From CAZEAC01 sp964510065 (GTDB lineage Bacteria; Bdellovibrionota_C; UBA2361; CAIXSY01): a DNA stretch of 43,219 bases. The stretch covers positions 1-43,219 of the forward strand of contig CAZEAC010000035.1 in the NCBI GenBank assembly GCA_964510065.1. Direction: 5' to 3'. The translations under genes and the position numbers were made by a program. This document shows, in pieces, positions 24,336-32,620 of this stretch. The notes under the pieces were generated by a model, which saw only the letters and a list, made by a program, of their open reading frames with translations, had not been told where the DNA came from and did not search any database. Positions within the stretch are counted from its first letter, which is position 1; each line of letters opens with the position of its first letter.

Positions 24336-24893
24336 TTAGCGCTGTGCTGATTGATTCAGCAAAAACAACCCAAACGCCGCAACATGCAAGGCATGGCTAA
24401 TTTGGCCTGACGCGATCATCGACAATACTTTCTCTAGAGGCAAAAGTACCACTTCGATATTCTCGCCAGGGTCAAGCGCCTGGTTACCGGAAAGTTGCGC
24501 GTTGCGTGCCAGGTATAGGTGGCAGGTTACCGACATCATCGCCGGGTTTGCTTTGATGCTGCCGAGGTGCTGCGTGTCCTCGGCAATAAATCCAGCCTCC
24601 TCCTTTAGCTCACGCAGCGCGGCGTTCTTTGGATCTTCTGCCGCCTCGACGCATCCGCCGGGAAGCTCGAGAGTAAAGTCCTCGATGCCGTGACGGTACT
24701 GTTTTACCAGCACCACCTCATTATTTTTAGTAAGCGCGATTACGTTTGCCCAATCATGGCCATCAATAAGGAAGAACTCGAATTCCGCGCCTGTCCTGGG
24801 GTTGAGCCGGCGCGACTTCCGGGTACGAAAAATTTTAAAATCTTCGACAGACGTATCACCGAGTAGCTCCCAGCCTGATTTATGCCGACTCAT
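24336..24893 (-). CDS. Nudix hydrolase, ADP-ribose pyrophosphatase type
   Basis: Nudix enzymes cleave nucleoside diphosphate derivatives. The complete Nudix box is present: G-CVEAA-E-DPKNAAL-RE-L-K-EE-A-G-F, in the classical Gx5Ex7REUxEExGU spacing. The upstream LVKQYRHGIEDFTLELPGG is typical of the ADP-ribose/GDP-mannose pyrophosphatase branch (NudF-like). The 185-residue protein has no signal peptide. Its ATG overlaps the ribD stop by 4 bp, so ribD and this gene form a minus-strand operon. The substrate cannot be settled from sequence alone. Confidence 0.88.
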   Translation of the reverse strand: MSRHKSGWELLGDTSVEDFKIFRTRKSRRLNPRTGAEFEFFLIDGHDWANVIALTKNNEVVLVKQYRHGIEDFTLELPGGCVEAAEDPKNAALRELKEEAGFIAEDTQHLGSIKANPAMMSVTCHLYLARNAQLSGNQALDPGENIEVVLLPLEKVLSMIASGQISHALHVAAFGLFLLNQSAQR

Positions 24894-25906
24894 ATCGCGT
24901 GCGCCTTTGTAAATGATTGAATCATATGTTCAATTGCTTTCGATTGATACAGCCGCAGCGTATCGTCTCCGATCTGCGAAGTCGAGTGAAGCTCAGCGTC
25001 GAGTCTCGGTGCGGATATTCCGTCACCAAAGCTATTTTTAGATTGAAATACTCGCGCCTCGTCCCAGAGCGATGCATCAATGAAGCGCTGCAGTAACGTC
25101 GCTCCGCCTTCGATTATAACCGAAATAATTTTCCGTTCGGCAAGTTTGGCAAGAATAGCCTGGGGAGAGAGCGTGTCGATGACAAAGGTCGGTGCTTCGG
25201 AATTAAAGAGCGCGTGAGTTTTGGGAAGCGAGCCGTCACGATCGATTACCACGCGCAGCGGTTGAGGACCTTCAACGTGGCGGACCGTGAGTGCTGGATT
25301 ATCATGCAGCGCGGTTCGGTAACCGACCATTACAGCCTGCTCTTCAGCGCGCCAACGGTGCACAAGCACTCGTGCCTTTTCGCCGCTAATCCATTTTGAC
25401 TCATAATTTTTTTTGGCAATAAAGCCGTCACGAGTCTCCGCCCATTTGAGGATTACATAGGGACGGTGAAAATGGTGCGCGGTGTAAAATCGCCGATTAA
25501 GAAGTATTGCTTCGCGTGCACGGATGCCCTTGTGCACCTCGATGCCTGCGTTCCGCAGGGCGTGTGCTCCTGCGCCGCGCATTAGCGGGAAGGGATCGTC
25601 GCAGGCGAAAACCACTTTTGAAATTCCGGATTTAATAATCAGCTCGGTGCAGGGCGGAGTTTTGCCTTGATGACAGCACGGCTCGAGGTTTACAAAAAGC
25701 GTTGAGCCGGCAATTGTTCCCGAAGACAATGCCTCCGTAATCGCTTCAACTTCAGCGTGTGGCGCGCCGTATTTCGTATGATAGCCCTCGCCAATGATCT
25801 GATCATCTTTGAGTAGCAGCGCACCGACCATCGGATTTGGCGCAACAGTACCGTTCCCGTGCATTGCGAGTTCAATACATCGATCAATATATTTTTCGGG
25901 CTGCAT
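24890..25906 (-). CDS. ribD: Bifunctional diaminohydroxyphosphoribosylaminopyrimidine deaminase / reductase RibD
   Basis: RibD carries out the second and third steps of riboflavin synthesis after GTP cyclohydrolase II. Of its 338 residues, the N-terminal deaminase has zinc ligands His50 (in PHAEVEA), Cys77 and Cys86 (EPCCHQGKTPPC) with catalytic Glu52. The C-terminal NADPH-dependent reductase begins near RPYVILKWAETRDGFIA and continues through VIIEGGATLLQRF. Length is slightly below the usual 360-370. It is separated from divergent nadB by 76 bp. The other rib genes are not in the window. Confidence 0.95.
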   Translation of the reverse strand: MQPEKYIDRCIELAMHGNGTVAPNPMVGALLLKDDQIIGEGYHTKYGAPHAEVEAITEALSSGTIAGSTLFVNLEPCCHQGKTPPCTELIIKSGISKVVFACDDPFPLMRGAGAHALRNAGIEVHKGIRAREAILLNRRFYTAHHFHRPYVILKWAETRDGFIAKKNYESKWISGEKARVLVHRWRAEEQAVMVGYRTALHDNPALTVRHVEGPQPLRVVIDRDGSLPKTHALFNSEAPTFVIDTLSPQAILAKLAERKIISVIIEGGATLLQRFIDASLWDEARVFQSKNSFGDGISAPRLDAELHSTSQIGDDTLRLYQSKAIEHMIQSFTKAHAI

Positions 25907-25982
25907 CGCAAAGAAGTTATGAATTTTACCAGAAAATGGCTATACTATTGCATATCAGCGAAAAAGGTAACCACTACATAAA

Positions 25983-27560
25983 ATGATAATATCGGACTTT
26001 CTCGTAATAGGCGGCGGAGTAGCGGGGCTTAGCTATGCATTGCAAGCGGCGAAACATGGCACTGTAGCGGTGCTGTTTAAGCGTGGTGTTTCTGACTCGT
26101 CAACCTCTTGGGCGCAAGGTGGAGTCGCTGCGGTGAATGGCGAGGACGATTCTTTTGATCTGCATGTTGAAGATACGCTTATCGTGGGCGGCGGCCTTAC
26201 CCACAGAAATATCGCCGAGATAGTTGTGAAAGAAGGGGCGCCACTTGTTGCCGGGCTTGCGGCGTTAGGTGCCGAATTTGATAAGCACAAGAAAAGCGGT
26301 GGGTTTGCGCTGCACCAAGAGGCCGGACATTCAAGAAGGCGAATTGTTCATGCGGCCGATGCAACTGGCGCGGAAATTCAACGTGCGCTTTTAGAAGCGG
26401 CGAAGAAAGAGAAAAATATTGTCTTCTACCCAAATGCAAACGCCATCGATCTTATTACCACACGAAAATTAAGCCTGGAACGTGGTAAGCCCAATCGAGT
26501 CCTTGGCGCCTATGTGTTTCGCGCGCCGGGAAAAATCGAAGAATTCATTGCCAATAAGGTGCTGCTTGCAACTGGCGGGGCCGGGAAAGTGTATCTCTAT
26601 ACCTCGAATCCTGATGTCGCGACTGGTGATGGTATTGCGATGGCATCGCGCGCCGGGGCCCGTGTCGGAAACATGGAGTTCTTTCAGTTTCATCCGACCT
26701 GTTTGTATCATCCGAAAGCGAAGACCTTCTTGATCACAGAAGCAATGCGTGGCGAGGGTGCGAAGCTACGACGGGTGAATGGCGAGGAGTTTATGGTGAA
26801 GTACCATAAGGACCGCGAGCTTGCGCCCCGTGATATTGTCGCCCGAGCAATCGATTATGAAATGAAGATGCACGGCGAAGAGTTCGTGCTTCTTGATATC
26901 ACGCATAAGCCGAAGAGTTTTATTCAAGAGCACTTCCCGACTATATTTCAGCGCTGCACCGAGCTTGGCTACGATATTTCTCAAGAGCCGATGCCGGTGG
27001 GTCCCGCGGCGCATTATCTTTGCGGCGGTATTGTTACCGACGAGTGGGGCAGGACTGATATAGTGGATCTCTATGCCGCGGGCGAGTGCGCGCACACGGG
27101 ACTTCACGGCGCAAACCGTCTTGCTTCCAATTCACTTCTTGAAGGTCTGGTATTTGGTCACCGCGCGGCCGAGGACTCGATTAAGAATCTACGCCGAGGC
27201 GCTCCCGAATACACTATCAGCTCGTGGGATGCCGGAAACGCGGTTGATAGCGATGAACAGGTTGTCATAGAGCAAAACTGGGACGAAATCCGGCGCTTTA
27301 TGTGGAACTATGTTGGTATTGTGCGTACTGATAAGCGGCTTGAGCGTGCGCTTCATCGCAATGAGACAATCCAAAAGGAGATTGATGAATACTATTGGAA
27401 TTTCACGATTACCTCGGATCTCTTGGAATTGAGAAACTTAAATCTTGTCGCTAATTTGGTAATCCGTTGCGCGATCGCGCGCAAGGAGAGTCGCGGGCTG
27501 CACTATACCTTAAGTCATCCCACTACCGATGACCGCTACCTCAAAGACACGATAATCTGA
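25983..27560 (+). CDS. nadB: L-aspartate oxidase
   Basis: NadB oxidises L-aspartate to iminoaspartate, the first step of de novo NAD synthesis, with FAD. The 525 residues show the FAD-binding VIGGGVAGLSYALQA, then SSTSWAQGGVAAV, the FHPTCLYHP block, and the GLHGANRLASNSLLEGLVFGHRAA motif that distinguishes NadB from fumarate reductase and succinate dehydrogenase flavoproteins. The C-terminal helical domain carries YTLSHPTTD. The partner nadA is not nearby. A TATACT box at about 25940-25946 may serve as its -10. The next gene follows after 14 bp. Confidence 0.95.
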   Translation: MIISDFLVIGGGVAGLSYALQAAKHGTVAVLFKRGVSDSSTSWAQGGVAAVNGEDDSFDLHVEDTLIVGGGLTHRNIAEIVVKEGAPLVAGLAALGAEFDKHKKSGGFALHQEAGHSRRRIVHAADATGAEIQRALLEAAKKEKNIVFYPNANAIDLITTRKLSLERGKPNRVLGAYVFRAPGKIEEFIANKVLLATGGAGKVYLYTSNPDVATGDGIAMASRAGARVGNMEFFQFHPTCLYHPKAKTFLITEAMRGEGAKLRRVNGEEFMVKYHKDRELAPRDIVARAIDYEMKMHGEEFVLLDITHKPKSFIQEHFPTIFQRCTELGYDISQEPMPVGPAAHYLCGGIVTDEWGRTDIVDLYAAGECAHTGLHGANRLASNSLLEGLVFGHRAAEDSIKNLRRGAPEYTISSWDAGNAVDSDEQVVIEQNWDEIRRFMWNYVGIVRTDKRLERALHRNETIQKEIDEYYWNFTITSDLLELRNLNLVANLVIRCAIARKESRGLHYTLSHPTTDDRYLKDTII

Positions 27561-27574
27561 TATGAGTGGGAACT

Positions 27575-28519
27575 ATGCCGAGTGCATCACTTCATAACGC
27601 TGATGATCTCCCGCCGCTTCTTCCAAGCTGCGTACACTATGCCGGAACCGAGGGATTTATTGCCAAGTCGATAGCTCGGCAGAAAAAATCCGCAGAAAAG
27701 TTTGATATTGCCTGTGACCTCGAAGATGGAGCCTCGGTTGGTGCTGAAAAAGAGCTGCTAAAGAAGATTATTGAGATTATCGATCAGTATGATCCGGCAC
27801 AGGGAAGAATCGGTGTGCGGCTTCATCCGGCTGATTCGGATTGGCATAAAGACGAGGTGGACTCGCTCATTAAGAAAGTAGGTAAGAAACTTGCGTTTCT
27901 TACACTGCCGAAGGCTGCCGACGCGAAAGAGGTGCAAAAGCTTGCAAAAACAATCGCTACGCGTTGTAAGTCGGCAAAGCTAAAGGCTCCAATTCCACTG
28001 CATGTGCTTATAGAAACAAGAACCGCGCTCGGTGAGGTTAGTGAGATAGCTGCAATTTCCGGAGTTCAGTGCCTTGAGTTTGGACTGCTCGATTTTATCT
28101 CCGATCATGGCGGTATCATTCCCGAGAGCTGCATGCAAAGTCCCGGGCAGTTCGAACATCGAATTATCGCGTCGGCGAAATCGGCAATTGTTAATGCGGC
28201 GCTACGTTACGCTAAAGTTCCCGCGCACAACGTTTGCATTGACTTGCAAGACTCGAAGCGGATTTATGCTGACGCACTTCGCGCGCGAAGTGAGTATGGA
28301 TTCTTACGCATGTGGAGCATCCATCCAGCACAGATTGAGCCGATTCAGCGTGCAATGCGTCCGGATTTTTCGGCGTTGCCGCAGGCGCGTGAAATATTGA
28401 AGTTGGCTGAAGCCGCGTCGTGGGCGCCAATTCGTTACCAAGATAAGCTCTACGATCGCGCCTCGTACCGAACCTGCCAGGCACTTGTGAAGCGGGCGGA
28501 GTTTTACGGAGTTGTTTAG
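27575..28519 (+). CDS. HpcH/HpaI (CitE-like) aldolase/lyase family protein
   Basis: The 314-residue TIM-barrel protein belongs to the family of citryl-CoA and malyl-CoA lyases. Visible signatures are FDIACDLEDGASVG (acidic metal-binding patch), GRIGVRLHPADSDW (Arg near the barrel top), LHVLIETRTALGEVSEIAA and LEFGLLDFISDHGG (second metal-binding Glu and Asp), and FLRMWSIHPAQIEPI near the end. The substrate is unknown; malyl/citramalyl-CoA lyase is a reasonable guess. ATG 27575 is chosen; a GTG at 27566 is also possible. It follows nadB closely and may be in its operon. Its stop overlaps the convergent SGNH gene by 4 bp. Confidence 0.8.
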   Translation: MPSASLHNADDLPPLLPSCVHYAGTEGFIAKSIARQKKSAEKFDIACDLEDGASVGAEKELLKKIIEIIDQYDPAQGRIGVRLHPADSDWHKDEVDSLIKKVGKKLAFLTLPKAADAKEVQKLAKTIATRCKSAKLKAPIPLHVLIETRTALGEVSEIAAISGVQCLEFGLLDFISDHGGIIPESCMQSPGQFEHRIIASAKSAIVNAALRYAKVPAHNVCIDLQDSKRIYADALRARSEYGFLRMWSIHPAQIEPIQRAMRPDFSALPQAREILKLAEAASWAPIRYQDKLYDRASYRTCQALVKRAEFYGVV

Positions 28520-29619
28520 CGTAGCTGGTTACGATGATGCTTATGCTTTCTGGTATGGGCGGTCGCCGTTACTTTTATGTCTGTGCGCATCGCTTTGTGA
28601 TGCACCGGTGTAAATCTGTGCCGTATTAGGAAGCGCATAATTGAATCAGCAGCAATTCGATGCGCGATCTCGTTTGGGTGACTATCGATTCCAGGCATTA
28701 TTTGCAGCCATTCCGGCTTAATATTTTTAAAGCGCGGCAGCAGGTCAAGATAGGGCATCTTCTCGCTTTTCAGAAGTTCAGCAATCTTTTTGTGAAGCCT
28801 CGCAAATGGGTAGCTCTTATCGAGCGGGTGGCTAAAGAGCGGGAACACCACGACGGCGAGTTTTGCCCCATGCACATGGGTAAGAGATTTAATGCGCAGT
28901 AGCGCCTCGCGAAAGCGCCTCCAAAGTTCCGGATCATCAAAAAGATTATAGTAGTATTGTAAATAATCAGAGTGAGTTTGCGTATTAAGGATGCGTTCGA
29001 CTACCATTCGTAGCGTGTGCCAATGTCGAAATACCCAGCCATGAAGTGCAACGCGGCCATGCTCGTCCAGATACTTATGGGTCACGCGGTATGGAACGCG
29101 CTCGGGATCGTTGAGCGTAACTTGTAAGATCACTAAATCTGGATTGAGCAGTGTGATTGATCTACTTAAAAGCTCGTGCTCTTGTACGGTAGAATAGCCT
29201 CTCATGCCATAATTTAAGACAGTAAAAGGCACCTCTGGCTTCAGCATATGAAGACCTCTTTCAAGCCGAGCAGGATAGGCATCTTCGGAGTGAAGTCCCG
29301 GACCAAAAGTAAAAGAATCACCCAGCGCGATGATACGAAATTCACCCGGCAATTTCTTTGCGACTTTGCTGGGGCGCGGAGCACGCGAGGTTTCGTGAAA
29401 CTGTTCATTCTTTCGAGGCCTATCGTCGGCAAATTTTTTTGCTGATGTTCTCTCGGCTACTCGCACACCGATTTCGATAACAGCGAGACTTCCAAACAAT
29501 CCAAATAAAAGGAGCAGGGCTGCGATCGCCGAAGGTGGGATTCGGCCGCGTTTCCCTTTAACGTCAGGAAGCGATTCAGGAGTCGCCGAATCGGCGGCGA
29601 GTGCACCACTTGAACTCAT
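28516..29619 (-). CDS. Membrane-anchored SGNH/GDSL hydrolase
   Basis: The 367-residue protein has an N-terminal hydrophobic segment (about 31-52) after a short cytoplasmic part, then an extracytoplasmic SGNH esterase domain. Conserved blocks are ALGDSFTFG (nucleophile Ser, block I), NYGMRGYST (Gly block), VILQVTLNDPE (Asn block) and IDSHPNEIAH (Asp-x-His catalytic pair). The family includes lipases, acylhydrolases and deacetylases acting on glycans or lipids; the specific substrate is not evident. The C-terminal tail is basic with several His. It ends over the stop of the lyase gene and is followed upstream on its strand by a DOMON-like gene. Confidence 0.8.
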   Translation of the reverse strand: MSSSGALAADSATPESLPDVKGKRGRIPPSAIAALLLLFGLFGSLAVIEIGVRVAERTSAKKFADDRPRKNEQFHETSRAPRPSKVAKKLPGEFRIIALGDSFTFGPGLHSEDAYPARLERGLHMLKPEVPFTVLNYGMRGYSTVQEHELLSRSITLLNPDLVILQVTLNDPERVPYRVTHKYLDEHGRVALHGWVFRHWHTLRMVVERILNTQTHSDYLQYYYNLFDDPELWRRFREALLRIKSLTHVHGAKLAVVVFPLFSHPLDKSYPFARLHKKIAELLKSEKMPYLDLLPRFKNIKPEWLQIMPGIDSHPNEIAHRIAADSIMRFLIRHRFTPVHHKAMRTDIKVTATAHTRKHKHHRNQLR

Positions 29620-29632
29620 ACGAGGGGATAGC

Positions 29633-30202
29633 TTAGCTAATTATCGCCAAAAACTCTAGCGGCCTATGAAAGTCAGGTTCTTTCGCGTTGAGCGTGCTCA
29701 GACTAAAAAATTGCTGTCGTGGATTTCCCGCGATGGCACATATATTTGCGTGCGAGTTTTTACCCCCTGAAAATCTTACGGCAAGACTACGACGTGGGAT
29801 TCGCATTGCAGCCTTCCAGCCTTTGTCATCTGTCATCGCCCAACATTCAACGCCCGCCGGCATGCTGAAGTTTTCGTCACGCACTCGCGGCGCACGAAAC
29901 GAGTGGCTCCACCATGCTCCCGAAGGGCTTAAATTAAATTCCTGATAGCGATTCGGGTCGTTGTCGTCGCGTAGAAAAACTTCAGCCACGTCATGTAGCC
30001 AAAGCCCTTCACGATACTCGCCGATTTTTTCACCTCTATCAAAATGTGCGGATCCTTCGCCGCGTGCCGCGAAGGTGATTGTTTCTGCGTCCAGCGAGAA
30101 GAAAAACGCAAGCGCAGATTTTGGCGCGTGTCCGTACCAGTCAGCCTTGAAAGCGGTAAATTGCCAACTATCGAAAAGCGCGGAAAGGTTTGCGGGTCGC
30201 AT
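29633..30202 (-). CDS. DOMON/CBM9-like domain protein
   Basis: The 189-residue product looks like a single beta-sandwich of the type-9 carbohydrate-binding / DOMON-like group: FFFSLDAETITFAARGEG, then GLWLHDVAEVFLRDDNDPNRYQEFNLSPSGAWWSHSF, here cited as a run of family-like strands with a Tyr-Gln-Glu-Phe centre, and later WKAAMRIPRRSL. There is no signal peptide. It sits between the SGNH hydrolase gene (13-bp gap) and an aldehyde dehydrogenase gene on the same strand. The family usually binds sugars or heme; here the role is open. The start has no clear Shine-Dalgarno sequence. Confidence 0.65.
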   Translation of the reverse strand: MRPANLSALFDSWQFTAFKADWYGHAPKSALAFFFSLDAETITFAARGEGSAHFDRGEKIGEYREGLWLHDVAEVFLRDDNDPNRYQEFNLSPSGAWWSHSFRAPRVRDENFSMPAGVECWAMTDDKGWKAAMRIPRRSLAVRFSGGKNSHANICAIAGNPRQQFFSLSTLNAKEPDFHRPLEFLAIIS

Positions 30203-30281
30203 CGATGGTATAGTGACATAAGTTCAAGTTATCTGGAATCGTCGGAGAGCACAGAGATGGGAAGATTTTGTTTGTGGTGTA

Positions 30282-31712
30282 CTAGCTCTCGATACAAATA
30301 TATTTCAGGGTAAGATATTCTTCGATCCCTTCTTTTCCGCCCTCTCGTCCAAACCCCGAATGCTTTAGCCCTCCAAAAGGCGCTTCGGGAAGTGAAAGCA
30401 GCCCGGTGTTAATTCCGACCATACCATATTGCAGCTTTGAGCTTATTCTTCGTGATCTATCTAAGTCTTTTGTGAAAATATACGCTGCGAGCCCATATTC
30501 GGTATTGTTCGCAAGATCAATCGCCTCGGCTTCGTCACGGAACGTTTGAATTGCGCAGACAGGACCGAAGATCTCCTCCTTTGAGATTTGCATATCCGAG
30601 CTAACCCCGCGAAGTACGCAAGGCTTACAAAAAAACGTAGCGCTTTGATCGAGTTCACCGCTTACAAGAACTGCCCCTTTTTTCAATGCGTCATTGACCA
30701 AACGCGCGACCTTATCTTTCGCCGCTTTATTAATGAGCGGCCCGATATCAACCGTAGGGTCCATCCCGTTACCTACTTTGAGCGCGGCGCTCCTTGTGGC
30801 GAGTGCGGAACAAAACCTATCTGTGACTGATTCTTCAATAAGAAATCGATTAATGCCGACGCAGCTCTGGCCCGCGTTTCTAAATTTCCCAACGACTGCA
30901 GCGCTCACAGCGCTCTCAAGGCAAGCATCATCGAAAAGTAGAAACGGTGCATTGCCGCCAAGCTCAAGAGTCATTTTCTTTACTGTTTCTGCAGACTGCG
31001 CGAGGAGAATTTTTCCGACCTCGGTCGATCCAGTAAAGCTAATCTTTCGAACCGTCTCCGACTCCATCAGCACCTTGCTGATAGCCCGCGCGTCGCCGCA
31101 GACAACATTAAAAACTCCAGGTGGAAATCCACACTGCTCGACGCACGCAGCAAGCGCTAATGCTGAAAGTGGAGTTTCCGTCGCCGGTTTCACAATAAAG
31201 CTGCAGCCGGCAGCGAGCGCGGGCGCCATCTTTCTTGCGATCATCGCCATTGGAAAATTCCATGGTGTAATTGCGGCGCAGACGCCGATCGGCTCGCGCT
31301 GGACCAGCACCTGTTTTTTTGAATGTATCGAAGGCAGCGTGTAACCGTAGAGCCGCTTTGCCTCTTCGGCATACCATTCAACGTAGGCCGCACCGTAACG
31401 AATCTCGGCCAAAGCCTCCTCAAAAGGTTTGCCCTGTTCGAGGGTCAGGATCTCGGCAAGCTCACGACTTTTAAGGGTGAGAAGGTCAGAAAGCTTTCTG
31501 AGCAGCGCAGAGCGCTCACCAGGCAATGCCTTGGTCCATGAAGCAAACGCTTCAGTAGCCGAATTGATAGCAAGTGTGACTGTATTTTCATCACAAATTT
31601 TTACTGCAGCTATCTTTTCGCCCGTCGCCGGATTTTTAACCTCGAGCCTTTCGTGACCCCCGACCCAGAGACCGTTAATGAAGCTCGAATTTTTTATTAA
31701 GGCACTATCCAT
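30282..31712 (-). CDS. gabD: Succinate-semialdehyde-type aldehyde dehydrogenase
   Basis: The enzyme would oxidise an aldehyde such as succinic semialdehyde with NAD(P)+. The 476-residue product shows the ALDH fold: AAITPWNFPMAMIARKMAPA (oxyanion Asn), FIVKPATETPLSALA (cofactor Lys), FTGSTEVGKILL, LELGGNAPFLLFDDA (general-base Glu), the nucleophilic Cys in NAGQSCVG, and EIFGPVCAIQTF. The pattern and length are closest to GabD/SSADH. No GABA transaminase lies nearby, so the exact substrate is open. It is the first gene of a three-gene minus-strand block and is divergent from the act operon (162 bp). Confidence 0.85.
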   Translation of the reverse strand: MDSALIKNSSFINGLWVGGHERLEVKNPATGEKIAAVKICDENTVTLAINSATEAFASWTKALPGERSALLRKLSDLLTLKSRELAEILTLEQGKPFEEALAEIRYGAAYVEWYAEEAKRLYGYTLPSIHSKKQVLVQREPIGVCAAITPWNFPMAMIARKMAPALAAGCSFIVKPATETPLSALALAACVEQCGFPPGVFNVVCGDARAISKVLMESETVRKISFTGSTEVGKILLAQSAETVKKMTLELGGNAPFLLFDDACLESAVSAAVVGKFRNAGQSCVGINRFLIEESVTDRFCSALATRSAALKVGNGMDPTVDIGPLINKAAKDKVARLVNDALKKGAVLVSGELDQSATFFCKPCVLRGVSSDMQISKEEIFGPVCAIQTFRDEAEAIDLANNTEYGLAAYIFTKDLDRSRRISSKLQYGMVGINTGLLSLPEAPFGGLKHSGFGREGGKEGIEEYLTLKYICIES

Positions 31713-31874
31713 ACTATCTAGAAAGATGTTCTACGATCATTTCGAAATTTCTCCTGATGCGTCAGTAAATATTTTCGGATTAAACTCTTTTCACCTCTCG
31801 TTTTTCAAGATAAATGATTACGCGACAGAAGAGGACTACGTCCACTGTCCGTAAGAATAATAAGGTTTATCTCA
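31713..31874 (+). promoter_or_regulatory. Divergent control region between aldehyde dehydrogenase and actA
   Basis: This 162-bp AT-rich gap should hold the promoters of both the ACIII operon and the aldehyde dehydrogenase gene. I do not see a consensus -35/-10 pair. AAGG lies about ten bases before the actA ATG as a weak ribosome site. Confidence 0.35.
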
Positions 31875-32576
31875 ATGATCTCAAAGGGTAGTTCAGCCTT
31901 TCGCTCGCTTCGAATATTGACCTCCTTGGCAGTCCTTTTTGTAACCGTTGGAATTGGCGCGCTATTTGGAATTATTGAATTGCCAAGCGCGATCGCGCAG
32001 TACATTCCCTATCCTGCGAAATCCTCCGCGCCCTACGACAAAGTCGACAAGAGCGCGGGCGTGTGGAACGACGGACAGGCAGCGCTTTGGGATCTTCCAT
32101 TCATCGATCACTTTATGATTTTCGGTGCAACTGAACGTGCGCGCGGCTACAGCCCGGCTCAGCCGATTAAGTTCAGCCATGTTCGGCACGTGCAGGGAAA
32201 CCAGATGGAGTGCCAGTACTGTCACTGGACCGTAACCAAATCAAACTTTGCGGCCATTCCTGAAGTAAGCACCTGTATGGGCTGCCACATGCTTGTCGGC
32301 GGAACAACCCAGGAGCAGAAAGATCAGATCGCATTGATTCGCGAAGCTTCGAGCAAGGGCCAGCCGATTGAGTGGAATAAGGTGCATGTCATGCCGGACC
32401 ATGTGCGATTTAATCATAAGCGCCATGTAAAGGCGGGCGTTGCCTGTCATGAATGTCATGGACAGGTTCCGGCGATGCCGGTGGTGGAACGTGTATCGTC
32501 GATGAAGATGGGGTGGTGTATCGATTGTCACCGCGCCAAAGGCACAAGCATCGATTGCACGACGTGTCATAAGTAG
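31875..32576 (+). CDS. actA: ACIII subunit ActA, pentaheme cytochrome c
   Basis: ActA is the periplasmic multiheme subunit of Alternative Complex III (quinol:cytochrome c/oxidase oxidoreductase). The 233-residue product has an N-terminal membrane anchor (about 12-38) and five CxxCH heme sites: CQYCH, CMGCH, CHECH, CIDCH and CTTCH. Heme 5 is at the extreme C-terminus, as in other ActA proteins. It is first in an operon of the standard order actA-B-C-D-E-F. The 44-bp gap to actB contains no promoter. Confidence 0.93.
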   Translation: MISKGSSAFRSLRILTSLAVLFVTVGIGALFGIIELPSAIAQYIPYPAKSSAPYDKVDKSAGVWNDGQAALWDLPFIDHFMIFGATERARGYSPAQPIKFSHVRHVQGNQMECQYCHWTVTKSNFAAIPEVSTCMGCHMLVGGTTQEQKDQIALIREASSKGQPIEWNKVHVMPDHVRFNHKRHVKAGVACHECHGQVPAMPVVERVSSMKMGWCIDCHRAKGTSIDCTTCHK

Positions 32577-32620
32577 AGTTGATGTGGCTAATGGGCCACC
32601 GGGTTTTTGGGGAAGCAGTC

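Noticed and set aside
30243..30270. Further copy of the ACCACAGAG-type repeat (GAGAGCACAGAGATGGGAAG)
   Set aside because: The match is only about 20 bases and has no terminal inverted repeats; chance similarity cannot be excluded.
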